Assembly (NCBI RefSeq): GCF_024380015.1
Contig: NZ_CP101509.1
Span: 1,302,001 to 1,366,000 of the forward strand
Source: Photobacterium atrarenae
Lineage (GTDB): Bacteria; Pseudomonadota; Gammaproteobacteria; Enterobacterales; Vibrionaceae
DNA: 64,000 nucleotides
Reading direction: 5' to 3'
Below the pieces are notes generated by a model, which worked only from the letters and a program-made list of their open reading frames with translations, did not search any database and had not been told where the DNA came from. How positions within the stretch are numbered: position 1 is the stretch's first letter; each line of letters begins with the position of its first letter. Positions 29,741-39,106 of this stretch are shown here, in pieces. The position numbers were made by a program, and so were the translations under genes.

Positions 29741-30559
29741 ATGAAGAAACATGTTATTGCAATAGCGGTTAGTTTAAGTATCCCACTGGTAGCACATGCG
29801 ATGGAGCCATGGAATAAAGATACTGTTTACAATTCGGGTGACCTAGTCACTCACCATGGAGAGTCATTTGTATCTTCTCATTGGACACAAGGAACTGAGC
29901 CAGTAGTAAATGATATCTCTTGGGATGGTTGGATTCACATCAATGCAGATACGATTGACAACTATGAGCATGAAACACCTTATGCAGGTGGTTCAGTCGT
30001 GAACTTTGAAGGAGATATTTACCTAGCTAAATGGTGGGTTCAAGGAGAATATCCTTCTAAGTCTGGCACTTGGCGTTTACTCGATGATTTAGAACCATCT
30101 CCAGACCCAGACCCAGACCCAGACCCAGATTTAGACCCTAAATCCCCTGAGGCAATTGTGGGAGTGGATAAAGATAACAATGGAGTTCGTGATAGTTATG
30201 AAGTGGCTGTAACAGAGGCGTATCAAAACCCCCAAATTGTTCAGCTGGCCATTAACCTAGGTCTTGAGTATACCGATATCAATGAAATTGCGCTTGATAA
30301 ATCCATCCAGTTGTCAGTTGAGGATGCGACTAAAAAGTACAACGAAATTTTGGTTTTGGAAGAGTGTGCTGAGGAGTTGCTGAAAACAGGTGTTATTGAA
30401 ATGACGCCACTAGAGCTGCATACCGATACCTTGTACAGAGCGTTAACCTACCGAAATGGTAAAGAGCGTATTTTCGAGCAGATGGAGCACGATCTTGATG
30501 CGATTTTGACGATTGAGCAACCGTGTGTAGGCAAAATGGCAGAGGAGGCGGTTAAATGA
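29741..30559 (+). CDS. Secreted protein with two CBM5/12 chitin-binding modules
   Basis: 272 residues. Signal peptide about 1-20 (ending AHA), then two CBM5/12-type modules: PWNKDTVYNSGDLVTHHGES with HWTQGTEP (about 21-68), and TPYAGGSVVNFEGDIY with WWVQGEYPSKSGTWRLL (about 76-116). An acidic (DP)n linker (about 120-132) is encoded by a hexanucleotide repeat. The C-terminal domain (about 135-272) starts with DKDNNGVRDSYE, a Ca-binding-like motif seen in other Vibrio surface proteins, and has no recognised enzyme motif. It probably attaches to chitin. Its TGA overlaps a short second frame by ATGA. Base composition is AT-richer than the flanking purine genes, suggesting transfer. Confidence 0.8.
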   Translation: MKKHVIAIAVSLSIPLVAHAMEPWNKDTVYNSGDLVTHHGESFVSSHWTQGTEPVVNDISWDGWIHINADTIDNYEHETPYAGGSVVNFEGDIYLAKWWVQGEYPSKSGTWRLLDDLEPSPDPDPDPDPDLDPKSPEAIVGVDKDNNGVRDSYEVAVTEAYQNPQIVQLAINLGLEYTDINEIALDKSIQLSVEDATKKYNEILVLEECAEELLKTGVIEMTPLELHTDTLYRALTYRNGKERIFEQMEHDLDAILTIEQPCVGKMAEEAVK

Positions 30560-30621
30560 AAAAGCTCGCGACTATTTTTGGTTTGATGCGTATAAGGTTT
30601 AACGTAATGAATAGGTGCTAG
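30556..30621 (+). pseudogene. Truncated second gene coupled to the CBM protein
   Basis: ATG 30556 overlaps the upstream TGA as ATGA and opens a frame beginning MKKLATIFGL, which looks like the start of a signal peptide, but the frame ends at TAG 30621 after 21 residues. It is probably the 5' stub of a deleted exported partner. Confidence 0.45.
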
Positions 30622-30700
30622 CACAGAATGGGGCATAAATGAGTTAGAAAACATGCCAATCGCTAAAATGATCCCCAAACATCCTGCTCATCCCCCCAAC

Positions 30701-30733
30701 AAAAACCGCCCTGCAGCAGCGCTGACAGGGCGG
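30701..30733 (-). terminator. Terminator of the 8-oxoguanine deaminase transcript
   Basis: Stem CCGCCCTG/CAGGGCGG (30706-30713 with 30726-30733) followed on the minus strand by TTTTTGTT, 31 bp after the stop of the deaminase gene. Confidence 0.85.
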
Positions 30734-30764
30734 AAGCGGATAGGTTCTTTTTGTTAGGTTTTTA

Positions 30765-32132
30765 TCAGCGAATGCTGTCCCTCGCTTTTTGTGCCAGGCG
30801 TTTTGCGGCGGCGCGGTGGCGGTGCAGGAGTTGCTCCATATCAACCCCTGAAACAGCCCCGTCGTAGACTCGCCATTTGCCGGCAACCATCACCCGGTCG
30901 GCTTGTTGTGCGCCGCAGAGGATCAACGCGGCCAGCGGATCGTGGCTGCCGGAGAACCGGATGTCATCTAAGGTAAACATCGCTAAATCAGCTTGCTTGC
31001 CGACGGCAAGGGTGCCGATGTCGGTGCGTCCCATCGCCCGGGCCGAGCCGGATGTTGCCCAGCGTAGGGCATCAAAATGAGTCACGCTGGCAGAGCCGTA
31101 TTGCAGCCGTTGCAGGTACATGGCCATGCGGACTTCGGCGATCAGGTTGGAGCCGTCGTTGGAGGCGGAGCCATCGACGCCGAGACCGACTTTCACCCCG
31201 GCAGCTTCCAGGTCACGGTTTTTGCAGATCCCGGAAGCCAGCATCATGTTGGAGGTCGGACAGTGACAGATCCCGACGCCCGCTTTACCCAGACGTTGGA
31301 TTTCCTGCTTGTTGAAGTGGATGCCGTGCGCCAGCCAGGTGCGATCGTTGAGCCAGCCGACTTCTTCCAGGTAGTCGACCGGGCGCATGCCGAATTGGTC
31401 GAGGCAGAAGTCTTCTTCATCCAGGGTTTCACATAAATGGGTGTGCAGCATTACCTGGTGCTGCTCGCCGAGGTAGGCGGTTTCTTTCATCAGATCCGTG
31501 GTGACGGAAAACGGCGAGCACGGCGCCAGCGCGATTTGGGTCATCGCACCGTCATGGGTCTGGTGATAGTCGCGGATCAGCCGGGTACTGTCATCCAGAA
31601 TGGCCTGCTCGGTCTGAATGGTGTGCCGTGGCGGCAGGCCGCCGTCGTCTTCGCCCAGGCTCATCGAGCCGCGGGTGAAAATAGCACGGACGCCAAGCTT
31701 TTGCGCGGTTTCGACCTGCAAGTCAATGGCGTGTTCCAGGCCGTTGGGTAGCAGGTAGTGGTGATCGGATGCCGTGGTACAGCCCGACAGCATCAGCTCA
31801 ACCAGCGCCAACTCGGTCGCGACCTGCATCATTTCGGCATCAAGATTGGCCCAGACCGGATACAGGCTTTTGAGCCAGTGAAACAGCTCCTTGTTGAGCG
31901 CATCCGGATATGCTCGGGTCAGGGTCTGATAGAAGTGGTGGTGGGCATTGACCAGTCCGGGGGTGACGACATGGCGCGAAGCGTCCACCGTATAGTCGAC
32001 GGGCGTGGCCGGGGTCTGGTTCAGGGCAAGCAGTTCAATAATTTGATCGCCCCGGACCACGATGCCGCCTCGGGCATCATCAGCGGTGCCGGTGTAAACA
32101 GCGAGTGGATGTTTAATCCAGATGGTTTCCAT
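30765..32132 (-). CDS. 8-oxoguanine deaminase-like amidohydrolase
   Basis: A 455-residue metal-dependent amidohydrolase of the ATZ/TRZ group. Metal ligands: VNAHHHFYQT (His pair), HTHLCET, a further His in LAHGIHF, and the Asp in GLGVDGSASNDGSN. The HHH cluster and CHCPTSNMMLASGI region agree with characterised 8-oxoguanine deaminases, which give urate directly and so feed PuuD in this region. The distinction from other ATZ-type deaminases is by similarity only. It lies 192 bp downstream of the permease gene, in the same direction, and ends in a strong terminator. Confidence 0.82.
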   Translation of the reverse strand: METIWIKHPLAVYTGTADDARGGIVVRGDQIIELLALNQTPATPVDYTVDASRHVVTPGLVNAHHHFYQTLTRAYPDALNKELFHWLKSLYPVWANLDAEMMQVATELALVELMLSGCTTASDHHYLLPNGLEHAIDLQVETAQKLGVRAIFTRGSMSLGEDDGGLPPRHTIQTEQAILDDSTRLIRDYHQTHDGAMTQIALAPCSPFSVTTDLMKETAYLGEQHQVMLHTHLCETLDEEDFCLDQFGMRPVDYLEEVGWLNDRTWLAHGIHFNKQEIQRLGKAGVGICHCPTSNMMLASGICKNRDLEAAGVKVGLGVDGSASNDGSNLIAEVRMAMYLQRLQYGSASVTHFDALRWATSGSARAMGRTDIGTLAVGKQADLAMFTLDDIRFSGSHDPLAALILCGAQQADRVMVAGKWRVYDGAVSGVDMEQLLHRHRAAAKRLAQKARDSIR

Positions 32133-32324
32133 TCATGTGATTCCTTAGCCATCTCTGCCTTTGCAGGGGAGAGGGTCTTTCATTGTGATTGACGGTAGTT
32201 GAAATCCCTGAACAGGGCCGAAATGGGCCCGAACAGGCGTGAAAAGACCGCCGTGTCTGTTGGCCGCTGGCAGCTTGTGACTGACAACGCGGATCAGCAG
32301 CCAAGCAGGCACGGCGGTCTGAGT

Positions 32325-33773
32325 TTAGTCTTGCTGCATGTTGAGCTGCTGACGTGTCGGTACCTGATCCTGTGCGGCGGTTTGCTTGGCTTCTGTTGTC
32401 GTCGCTATGTTCGGATGCTCGTTGTCGTGCTCGGCCAGTTCCAGCTCAACCTGGGCCTGGCTTTCAACCAGCGCTTCGCGCTCTTCCTTGCGGGTCGATT
32501 TCGGCAACAGCTGGTTGAGGATCACAGTGACGATGGTGCCTGTGGTGATCCCGGAGTGCAGGAAGTTAGACAGATCATGCGGCAGATGCTGGAGCAGGCG
32601 AGGCTCGAATGTCACCGCCAGACCCGATGCCAGACCTACACAAATCACCAGCGCATTGCGCTTGGTATCGGCGGCCTTGATCAGCATCCGGATCCCGGCA
32701 TAGGCGATCATCCCGAACATCACGAAACCCACCCCGCCGAGAACCGGTTTCGGAATGGTGACGGCAATGGCTGCCAGCTTCGGAAACAGGCCGCCGAGGA
32801 TCAGCAGGCCACCAGTGGCGGCAACCACGTAACGGCTGGCGACGCCGGTGATCCCGACAATGCCGACATTCTGGCTGAAAGATGCCAGCGGCATGGCCGT
32901 CAGCAAAGAAGCCAGGGTGCTGCCCAGTCCGTCGCCCAGCAGGCCGCGCTTGAGATCTTTACCGTCAATGCGGGTCTGGCAGTTATTGGCCAGGGCCATG
33001 AAATCCCCGGTCGCTTCGGCAATGACCACGATGTAGACCAGACTCATGCTGACAATTGCGCCGGCAGAGAAGGTGAGGCCGTATTTTAGCGGCTCAGGGC
33101 CACCGATCCACGGCGTCGCGGCGATTTGCTCTAAATCGACCATACCCAGCGACAGTGCAACCAGATAGCCGCCTGCCAGACCAATCACAATGGCAGAGGC
33201 AGCGACGGCGCCGCGGCAGTACACCGATACCATCACCACAATGCCCAGCGACACCGCAGCGAGGAAGAGTTTCGGCAGAGTCGCGAACTCCTGGCTCACC
33301 GCTGGTGCGTCACCGACCCAGTTCATCGCCACAGGCAGGATCGTCAGGCCTATTAAGGTGACGACCACGCCGCTGACCACGGTCGGGAACAGCTTGCGGA
33401 CTTTGTCCATATAGAAGCTGGCGAGGATCACGAAGAAGGAGCCGACGAGGGCCGCACCCATGATGCTGCCGACGCCGCCGTCTTTACCGATGCTGATGGC
33501 AACGCCGAGAAAGCCGAAGCTCGAGCCCATCACCACCGGCAGCCGGATCCCGACCGGGCCGATACCGATACACTGGGCAATCGTCACCACGCCCGAAGCC
33601 AGCAGGGCAGCGTTGATCAGGGAGACGACTTCGCCACTGGGCAGGCCAATGGAAGAGCCGACAATTAAGGGGACTGCAACGATCCCACCAATGGAGGCCA
33701 GCATGTGTTGCAGTGCAAGGAGAAAGGTTAATCCATAAGGAGGTCGTTCGTTTAAGGTATACAGTAGTTTCAT
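32325..33773 (-). CDS. NCS2 xanthine/urate permease
   Basis: A 482-residue transporter of the nucleobase-cation symporter-2 family with about 14 membrane segments. The NCS2 signature appears as SQNVGIVGITGVASR, and the second ligand helix carries EATGDFMA. Overall it resembles the XanP/UacT oxidised-purine subgroup, so proton-coupled uptake of xanthine or urate is likely. The C-terminal 60 residues form a polar cytoplasmic tail rich in Glu and Gln. Located between the deaminase and the guanine/hypoxanthine permease. Confidence 0.9.
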   Translation of the reverse strand: MKLLYTLNERPPYGLTFLLALQHMLASIGGIVAVPLIVGSSIGLPSGEVVSLINAALLASGVVTIAQCIGIGPVGIRLPVVMGSSFGFLGVAISIGKDGGVGSIMGAALVGSFFVILASFYMDKVRKLFPTVVSGVVVTLIGLTILPVAMNWVGDAPAVSQEFATLPKLFLAAVSLGIVVMVSVYCRGAVAASAIVIGLAGGYLVALSLGMVDLEQIAATPWIGGPEPLKYGLTFSAGAIVSMSLVYIVVIAEATGDFMALANNCQTRIDGKDLKRGLLGDGLGSTLASLLTAMPLASFSQNVGIVGITGVASRYVVAATGGLLILGGLFPKLAAIAVTIPKPVLGGVGFVMFGMIAYAGIRMLIKAADTKRNALVICVGLASGLAVTFEPRLLQHLPHDLSNFLHSGITTGTIVTVILNQLLPKSTRKEEREALVESQAQVELELAEHDNEHPNIATTTEAKQTAAQDQVPTRQQLNMQQD

Positions 33774-33873
33774 TGACTGTTCCTCTCAGCGCCATGTCCG
33801 TTCATGGCTGTTTCTGTTTTAGTTTCACGACCGCTACATCCGGGGCAGGGCCATCCTTGTCCCCCGCGCTGTA

Positions 33874-34035
33874 ATACCAATCGTAGTCAATAATTGATCA
33901 TCCTAGCTTGTTAAAACGCTCGATAACTGCGTTAGAATTTTTGATTGTAGAATAACTACTTATCGAAAAATTCCGCCTTGTTCTCAAGCATTTTTCCTGC
34001 GCTATTTCTGCTCACTTACTGACTGTGATTGGTAT
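33874..34035. repeat. MITE-like palindromic repeat, copy 2
   Basis: A 162-bp element with the same terminal inverted repeats (ATACCAATC/GATTGGTAT) and interior as the reverse complement of 16849-17011, with only scattered substitutions. It lies in the 433-bp gap between two permease genes, which otherwise holds no gene. Confidence 0.85.
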
Positions 34036-34206
34036 AGGATGCTGACCTGGGCAGCGCGGGCTGTTTATTTCCAGCTGAATCACAGGTACACGGATCCGAC
34101 AGAGCTGACCGTCACGGTCCTCTGGATCAGGCGGGCACCTTTTACTATTTGTTGATTGCTTGTGTCGCGGATGCGGCGGCGGTTGTCCTGCCGCCGCATC
34201 AAATGC

Positions 34207-35550
34207 CTAGCCGATGTAGATCAGTTTGGCGATAAAGAGTGCCGTCAGGGCATACATCGAGATGGAGACATCCCGTTGATGGCCGGTGGTGACTTTGAGC
34301 ACCGTGTAGGTGATGAAGCCCAGGGCGATCCCGTTGGCGATGGAAAACGTCAGTGGCATCATCAGCGCCGTGATGGCAGCTGGTGCCGAATCGGTGAAAG
34401 ATTTCCAGTTCACATGCTGCATGCTGCTCATCATCACGAATGCGACGTAGATCAGCGCGCCCGAGGTGGCGTAAGCCGGGATCATCCCCGCCAGTGGCGA
34501 GAGGAAAATAGCCGCGACGAACAAGGCACCGACGACCAGCGCCGACAGACCCGTTCGGGCACCGGCAGAAACCCCGGCCGCACTTTCGACGTAACTGGTG
34601 ACCGGCGGACAGCCGACACAGGCACCCGCGACACTGGCGACACTGTCGGCTTTGAGCGCTTTGCTCAGGCCTTCAATTTTGCCGGTGTCGTGGTTGATCA
34701 GGTGGGCCCGCTCGGCGACGCCCATCAGGGTACCTGCGGTGTCGAACATGTTGACGAACAGGAAAGCCAGGATCACGCTGACCATCGAGATCTGAAACGC
34801 GCCGCTGATGTCCATCGCCAGGAAGGTCGGGGCGAGGCTAGGCGGGGCAGAGAACACGCCGTTGTAGGTCACCAGCCCGAGCATCATGCCGATCAGGGTT
34901 ACGCTCAGAATGCCGATGAGGACGGCACCAAATACCTTGCGTTCACTCAGGACGGCGATGATCAGAAAGCCGATCGCTGCCAGCAGGGCTTCGGGCTTGG
35001 TAAAGTCACCCAGCGAGACCAGGGTGGCCGGGTTATCGACGACAATACCGGCGGTTTTCAGGCCGATCAGCCCGAGGAACAAACCGACCCCGGCCGTCAT
35101 CGCAAAGCGGAGACTGGGCGGAATACTGTCGATGATCCACTCCCGGACCTTGTAGAAACTCATCCCGACAAACAGCAGGCCGGAGAGAAACACCGCCCCC
35201 AGGGCGACTTCCCAGCTGTAGCCCATCTCACTGACGACGGTGAACGAGAAAAAGGCGTTCAGCCCCATCCCCGGTGCCAGACCGACCGGCCAGTTAGCAA
35301 ACAGTCCCATCAGCAGGCAGCCGATTGCGGCACCGATACAGGTGGCGACAAAGACCGCGCCTTTATCCATCCCTGAAGCGGCCATAATATTTGGATTGAC
35401 GAAAATGATGTAGGCCATGGTGGCAAAAGTGGTAATACCGCCAATCATTTCATTTTTCACACTGGAGCCGTGCGCCTTTAACTGGAAAAAGCGCTCCAGG
35501 ATCCCCTCAGATCCTGAGTTATTGAGTACTTCCGTTTTGCTCTCACTCAT
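34207..35550 (-). CDS. AzgA/GhxP-type guanine/hypoxanthine permease
   Basis: A 447-residue membrane protein of the AzgA branch of the NCS2 superfamily. Landmarks: LERFFQLKAHGSSVKNEMIG at the N-terminus, GGITTFATMAYIIFVNP, the substrate-site APGMGLNAFFSF, and FDTAGTLMGVA. Members import guanine, hypoxanthine or adenine with protons, the entry substrates for GuaD and xanthine dehydrogenase encoded nearby. It reads leftwards and is separated from the xanthine permease by repeat copy 2, so it may be transcribed alone. Confidence 0.92.
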   Translation of the reverse strand: MSESKTEVLNNSGSEGILERFFQLKAHGSSVKNEMIGGITTFATMAYIIFVNPNIMAASGMDKGAVFVATCIGAAIGCLLMGLFANWPVGLAPGMGLNAFFSFTVVSEMGYSWEVALGAVFLSGLLFVGMSFYKVREWIIDSIPPSLRFAMTAGVGLFLGLIGLKTAGIVVDNPATLVSLGDFTKPEALLAAIGFLIIAVLSERKVFGAVLIGILSVTLIGMMLGLVTYNGVFSAPPSLAPTFLAMDISGAFQISMVSVILAFLFVNMFDTAGTLMGVAERAHLINHDTGKIEGLSKALKADSVASVAGACVGCPPVTSYVESAAGVSAGARTGLSALVVGALFVAAIFLSPLAGMIPAYATSGALIYVAFVMMSSMQHVNWKSFTDSAPAAITALMMPLTFSIANGIALGFITYTVLKVTTGHQRDVSISMYALTALFIAKLIYIG

Positions 35551-35726
35551 GTTCAGCGAACCTTTTGTCTATTTATGTCAGCAAATTGAATACAGCCAAA
35601 TTCCAATTCTCCATCTGCTGTTTGTTGTGTTGTGTTTGCATGTTGTTTGAAGGCCGTCTGCTGAAGTGGTCGTCGGTGCGTTTTCAGCAGGCGCTTCACT
35701 GTTTCGCTTCGCGTCTTCTCGGCGTT

Positions 35727-36080
35727 TTAGCTGCCGCGATAGGTCGAGAAACTGTAGGGGGAGACCAGCAGCGGTACGTGGTAGTGGGCTTGCTCGTCAT
35801 TGAGGCCAAAGCGGATCACCACGTCATCAAGGAACGGGACTTCATCAAGGGTGACACCTTGCTGGCGGAAGTAATCCGCGACGTAAAACACCAGTTGGTA
35901 TTTTCCGGCCTGGAACGCTGCGTCTTCCAGGATCGGCTGGTCGGTTCGGCCATCGCTGTTGGTGGTGACTGTTTGAATGTGTTCATAGTGCTCACCCTGC
36001 TGGCGGAACAGTTCCACTTTAATTTCCGCGCCGGGAAGGCCACTCATTGTATCCAATACATGTGTTGTTAATTTGCCCAT
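35727..36080 (-). CDS. uraH: 5-Hydroxyisourate hydrolase (transthyretin-like)
   Basis: A 117-residue transthyretin-fold enzyme. It has the N-terminal GKLTTHVLDTMSGLPG, the central catalytic-region Arg/His residues and the diagnostic C-terminal YRGS. It hydrolyses 5-hydroxyisourate, the product of PuuD, to OHCU. ATG 36080 has no close ribosome site. AAGGAG instead sits 6 nt before an in-frame CTG five codons upstream (36095), so a CTG start adding RLKL is possible. It is divergent from puuE, and the shared region carries four TTGTRYACAA-like sites. Confidence 0.92.
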   Translation of the reverse strand: MGKLTTHVLDTMSGLPGAEIKVELFRQQGEHYEHIQTVTTNSDGRTDQPILEDAAFQAGKYQLVFYVADYFRQQGVTLDEVPFLDDVVIRFGLNDEQAHYHVPLLVSPYSFSTYRGS

Positions 36081-36124
36081 AAGTTTTAAACGCAGTGCGT
36101 TCTCCTTGTGTAACTCTTGTCTTT

Positions 36125-36178
36125 TTGTATACAAGTGTCAGTGACTACGGCTTAGTTGAATCGGTCATCTGTACACAA
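36125..36178. promoter_or_regulatory. Two operator-like palindromes upstream of uraH
   Basis: A perfect TTGTATACAA at 36125-36134 and a near match CTGTACACAA at 36169-36178 lie 45-98 bp upstream of the uraH ATG. Confidence 0.7.
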
Positions 36179-36357
36179 TGTACTGGTAAGTAAAGCACAC
36201 TGTTACCATTATGTTAATAATAAATTCGTGGAATTTATCGGTGTGTGCGCGGGTTCAAACTCAGCTATTGTCCTGAAAAGCCTGTAACGTGCTGAATTCA
36301 CGGTGTCTGTTGCTGAACTGTTTTGTTGAAACAAAATCTTTACAATGTTTAAGTTTG

Positions 36358-36400
36358 TTGTATACAATGTTTAATACAAAGTGATTGGTCATGTATACAA
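36358..36400. promoter_or_regulatory. Two operator-like palindromes upstream of puuE
   Basis: A perfect TTGTATACAA at 36358-36367 and ATGTATACAA at 36391-36400, about three helical turns apart, lie 32-74 bp before the puuE start. Confidence 0.7.
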
Positions 36401-36431
36401 AAGCACATGGCCGAGCGTAAGGAGAACTTGG

Positions 36432-37367
36432 ATGGATAAGGAATATTCAAGAGATCTGATTGGGTACGGGGCCAATCCGCCTGATCCGAAATGGCCGAAT
36501 CGCGCCAGAGTCGCGGTGTCATTTGTCTTGAATTACGAAGAGGGCGGCGAGCGCTGTCTGCTTCATGGTGACGAGGAATCGGAAGCATTCCTGTCAGAAA
36601 TCCCGGCCGCGCAACCGATAAAAGGTGAGCGACATATCAGTATGGAGTCCATTTATGAATATGGCAGTCGTGCTGGCGTGTGGCGGGTGTTACGATTGTT
36701 TGAGGAATATAACATTCCGTTAACAGTGTTCGCGGTGGCGATGGCGATAGAGCGTCATCCGGATGTCGCCCGGGCTATGGTCGAAGCCGGTCATGAAATC
36801 TGCAGTCACGGCTATCGCTGGATTGATTACCAGTATATGGATGAGACGCAAGAGCGGGATCATATGTTCAAGGCGATCGACATCATCCGCGATATCACCG
36901 GTGAGCGCCCGTATGGCTGGTACACCGGCCGGACGGGGCCGAATACCCGGCGCATCATCGCCGAAGAAGGCGGGTTCATGTATGACTCCGACGCCTATGA
37001 TGATGATCTGCCGTACTGGCACACCGAAGCCGGCAAGCCGCAGCTGGTGATCCCGTACACCCTGGATGTCAATGACATGCGCTTTGCGACTGTGCAGGGA
37101 TTCAACTCCGGTGAGCAGTTTTATCAGTATCTGAAAGATACCTTCGACACTTTGTATGCCGAAGGGGCGACCGCACCGAAAATGATGTCGGTCGGGCTGC
37201 ACTGCCGTTTGATTGGCCGTCCGGGCCGGATCGCCTCGCTGCGCCGCTTCCTCGATTATGTGAAGCGTCATGATGATGTCTGGCTGTGTCGCCGCATTGA
37301 TATTGCGCGCCACTGGCATGAACATCACCCCTACCGGGGCAAACCGAATCAAGGAACCGGTGCCTGA
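36432..37367 (+). CDS. puuE: Allantoinase, PuuE (polysaccharide-deacetylase-like) type
   Basis: A 311-residue NodB-fold allantoinase, unrelated to the AllB amidohydrolase type. Typical segments are RDLIGYGANPPDPKWPN, SFVLNYEEGGE, EICSHGYRWIDY and GWYTGRTGPNTRR. It opens allantoin to allantoate. The start at 36432 follows AAGGAGAAC; upstream in-frame codons overlap the operators and are not coding. It is the first gene of the rightward operon puuE-uraD-allantoicase-allA-puuD. Confidence 0.94.
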   Translation: MDKEYSRDLIGYGANPPDPKWPNRARVAVSFVLNYEEGGERCLLHGDEESEAFLSEIPAAQPIKGERHISMESIYEYGSRAGVWRVLRLFEEYNIPLTVFAVAMAIERHPDVARAMVEAGHEICSHGYRWIDYQYMDETQERDHMFKAIDIIRDITGERPYGWYTGRTGPNTRRIIAEEGGFMYDSDAYDDDLPYWHTEAGKPQLVIPYTLDVNDMRFATVQGFNSGEQFYQYLKDTFDTLYAEGATAPKMMSVGLHCRLIGRPGRIASLRRFLDYVKRHDDVWLCRRIDIARHWHEHHPYRGKPNQGTGA

Positions 37368-37399
37368 CACCGGCTCACCCAAGGAAGGAGAACCACTTT

Positions 37400-37915
37400 A
37401 TGACCGCATTCCGATTTTGTAAGCCTTCTGAAATGAGCCGGGCGAACTTTCTCGAGGCTTTCGGCGATATTTATGAGCACAGCCCATGGGTGGCCGAAAC
37501 CGTCTTTGAGCAGGGCATTGGGCCGCAAGACGATCAGATTGAAAACCTGCATCAGAGAATGGCCGCTGCGCTTGAAGGGGCTGATTTTCAGGCCCAGCTC
37601 GATCTGATTAATGCGCACCCGGATTTAGCCGGACGCGCAGCGATTAACGGCGAGCTGACGGAGGCTTCGACCAAAGAGCAGTCGGGCGCGGGGATTGATC
37701 AGTGTACCCCGGAAGAGTTCGACAAATTCACCACCTACAACGATCGTTACAAAGCCAAGTTCAATTTCCCGTTCATCATGGCGGTGAAAGGCGCGAACCG
37801 GCATCAGATCCTCGCGGCGTTCGAAACGCGGCTCAATAACGACCGCGACACCGAATTTGAAACCGCGATCAACGAAATCAACAAAATCGCATTTTTACGT
37901 CTCTGGGATCTGTAA
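37400..37915 (+). CDS. uraD: OHCU decarboxylase
   Basis: A 171-residue all-helical enzyme that converts 2-oxo-4-hydroxy-4-carboxy-5-ureidoimidazoline to S-allantoin. The key motif LINAHPDLAGRA contains the catalytic His, followed by SGAGIDQ and FKFPFI-like FNFPFIMAVKG. It lies 32 bp after puuE with AAGGAAGGAG upstream of the ATG. Full family length. Confidence 0.94.
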   Translation: MTAFRFCKPSEMSRANFLEAFGDIYEHSPWVAETVFEQGIGPQDDQIENLHQRMAAALEGADFQAQLDLINAHPDLAGRAAINGELTEASTKEQSGAGIDQCTPEEFDKFTTYNDRYKAKFNFPFIMAVKGANRHQILAAFETRLNNDRDTEFETAINEINKIAFLRLWDL

Positions 37916-38082
37916 GTCTCTTGAATCTGTAAGCCTTGCCTTTGGGCAGAAGACGCAAGCTGACGACGATTCCGGAACCCTGACTGGCACTGTACGGGCC
38001 GAACGCCTGGTGGTTGCAGGGGAGCCAGACTTTCTCTGAGTTCTTTATTGATTAACTAATTAATTGGAAGGGATAACAAAAC

Positions 38083-39084
38083 ATGTCCTTAGATTTCTCG
38101 CAATACGTCAATCTGGCTGATGAAAAACTGGGCGCAGAAGCGCTGTATGCAACCGATGATTTCTTCGCGGATAAAAGCCGTCTGCTACGCCGCGAAGCGC
38201 CGGAGTGGAAAGAAGGCGTATTTGATGACAACGGCAAATGGATGGACGGCTGGGAAACCCGCCGCAAACGCAGCGAAGGCTATGATTACTGTGTGGTCAA
38301 GCTGGCGATGTCGGGCGTGATTGCCGGGGTAGATATTGATACCTCGTTCTTTACCGGCAACTTCCCGCCGTCGGCGTCGCTCGATGCCTGCTACAGCCCG
38401 GATGGCACGCCGGATGACAACACCGAGTGGGAAGAAATCCTGCCGTCACTGAGCCTGCAGGGTAACCAGCATCACCTGCAGGCGATCAGCAGTGAGAAAA
38501 CCTACACCCACATTCGCCTGAACATTTATCCGGATGGTGGCGTAGCGCGTCTGCGTGTCTATGGTCAACCGGCGGTGGACTGGGATCGTATCGATTCGCA
38601 GCAACAAATTGATCTGGTAGCGGTTGAGAATGGCGGCCGTGCCGTGGCCTGTAGTGATGAGCACTACGGCAGTACCTCGAACATCTTGGGTCCGGGCCGT
38701 GGCGAAAACATGGGTGACGGCTGGGAAACCGCGCGTCGTCGTACCCCGGGCAATGACTGGGTGCTGGTGGCACTGGGCCATGCCGGCAAGATCGACCGCA
38801 TTGTCGTCGATACCGCCCACTTTAAAGGCAACTACCCGGACAGCTGCTCGATTCAGGCGGCCTACGTCAAAGGCGGGACCGATGATCAGGTTGCGACCCA
38901 GAGCCTGTTCTGGAGAGAGCTGCTGCCTTCGCAAAAACTGAGCGCCCATGAAATTCATGAGTTCGCCAGCGAGATCAACGATCTGGGACCGGTGACGCAC
39001 GTTCGTCTGAACATCTTCCCGGATGGCGGGATCAGCCGTTTACGCCTCTTTGGTACCAAAGAAAGCGGAACGAAAGCTGATTAA
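38083..39084 (+). CDS. alc: Allantoicase
   Basis: A 333-residue protein made of two homologous beta-sandwich repeats, as usual for allantoicase. Each repeat has [18 protein letters not shown] or [20 protein letters not shown] and the NxPDGGxxRLRxxG motif ([28 protein letters not shown]). It hydrolyses allantoate to ureidoglycolate and urea. A GGAAGGGA ribosome site precedes it. No urease is present in this window, so urea is presumably excreted or used elsewhere. Confidence 0.95.
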   Translation: MSLDFSQYVNLADEKLGAEALYATDDFFADKSRLLRREAPEWKEGVFDDNGKWMDGWETRRKRSEGYDYCVVKLAMSGVIAGVDIDTSFFTGNFPPSASLDACYSPDGTPDDNTEWEEILPSLSLQGNQHHLQAISSEKTYTHIRLNIYPDGGVARLRVYGQPAVDWDRIDSQQQIDLVAVENGGRAVACSDEHYGSTSNILGPGRGENMGDGWETARRRTPGNDWVLVALGHAGKIDRIVVDTAHFKGNYPDSCSIQAAYVKGGTDDQVATQSLFWRELLPSQKLSAHEIHEFASEINDLGPVTHVRLNIFPDGGISRLRLFGTKESGTKAD

Positions 39085-39106
39085 ACCCAACCAGGAGAAA
39101 TGAAGA

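Noticed and set aside
30556..30640. Integron attC site after the CBM protein
   Set aside because: No paired RYYYAAC and GTTRRRY core sites with a palindrome between them.
32199..33089. Plus-strand open frame over the xanthine permease
   Set aside because: Antisense of a real NCS2 transporter; no domain, and composition typical of reversed GC-rich coding sequence.
34156..35376. Long plus-strand open frame opposite the AzgA-type permease
   Set aside because: It is the antisense shadow of a clearly recognisable permease and has a low-complexity Gly/Asp/Gln/Arg composition.
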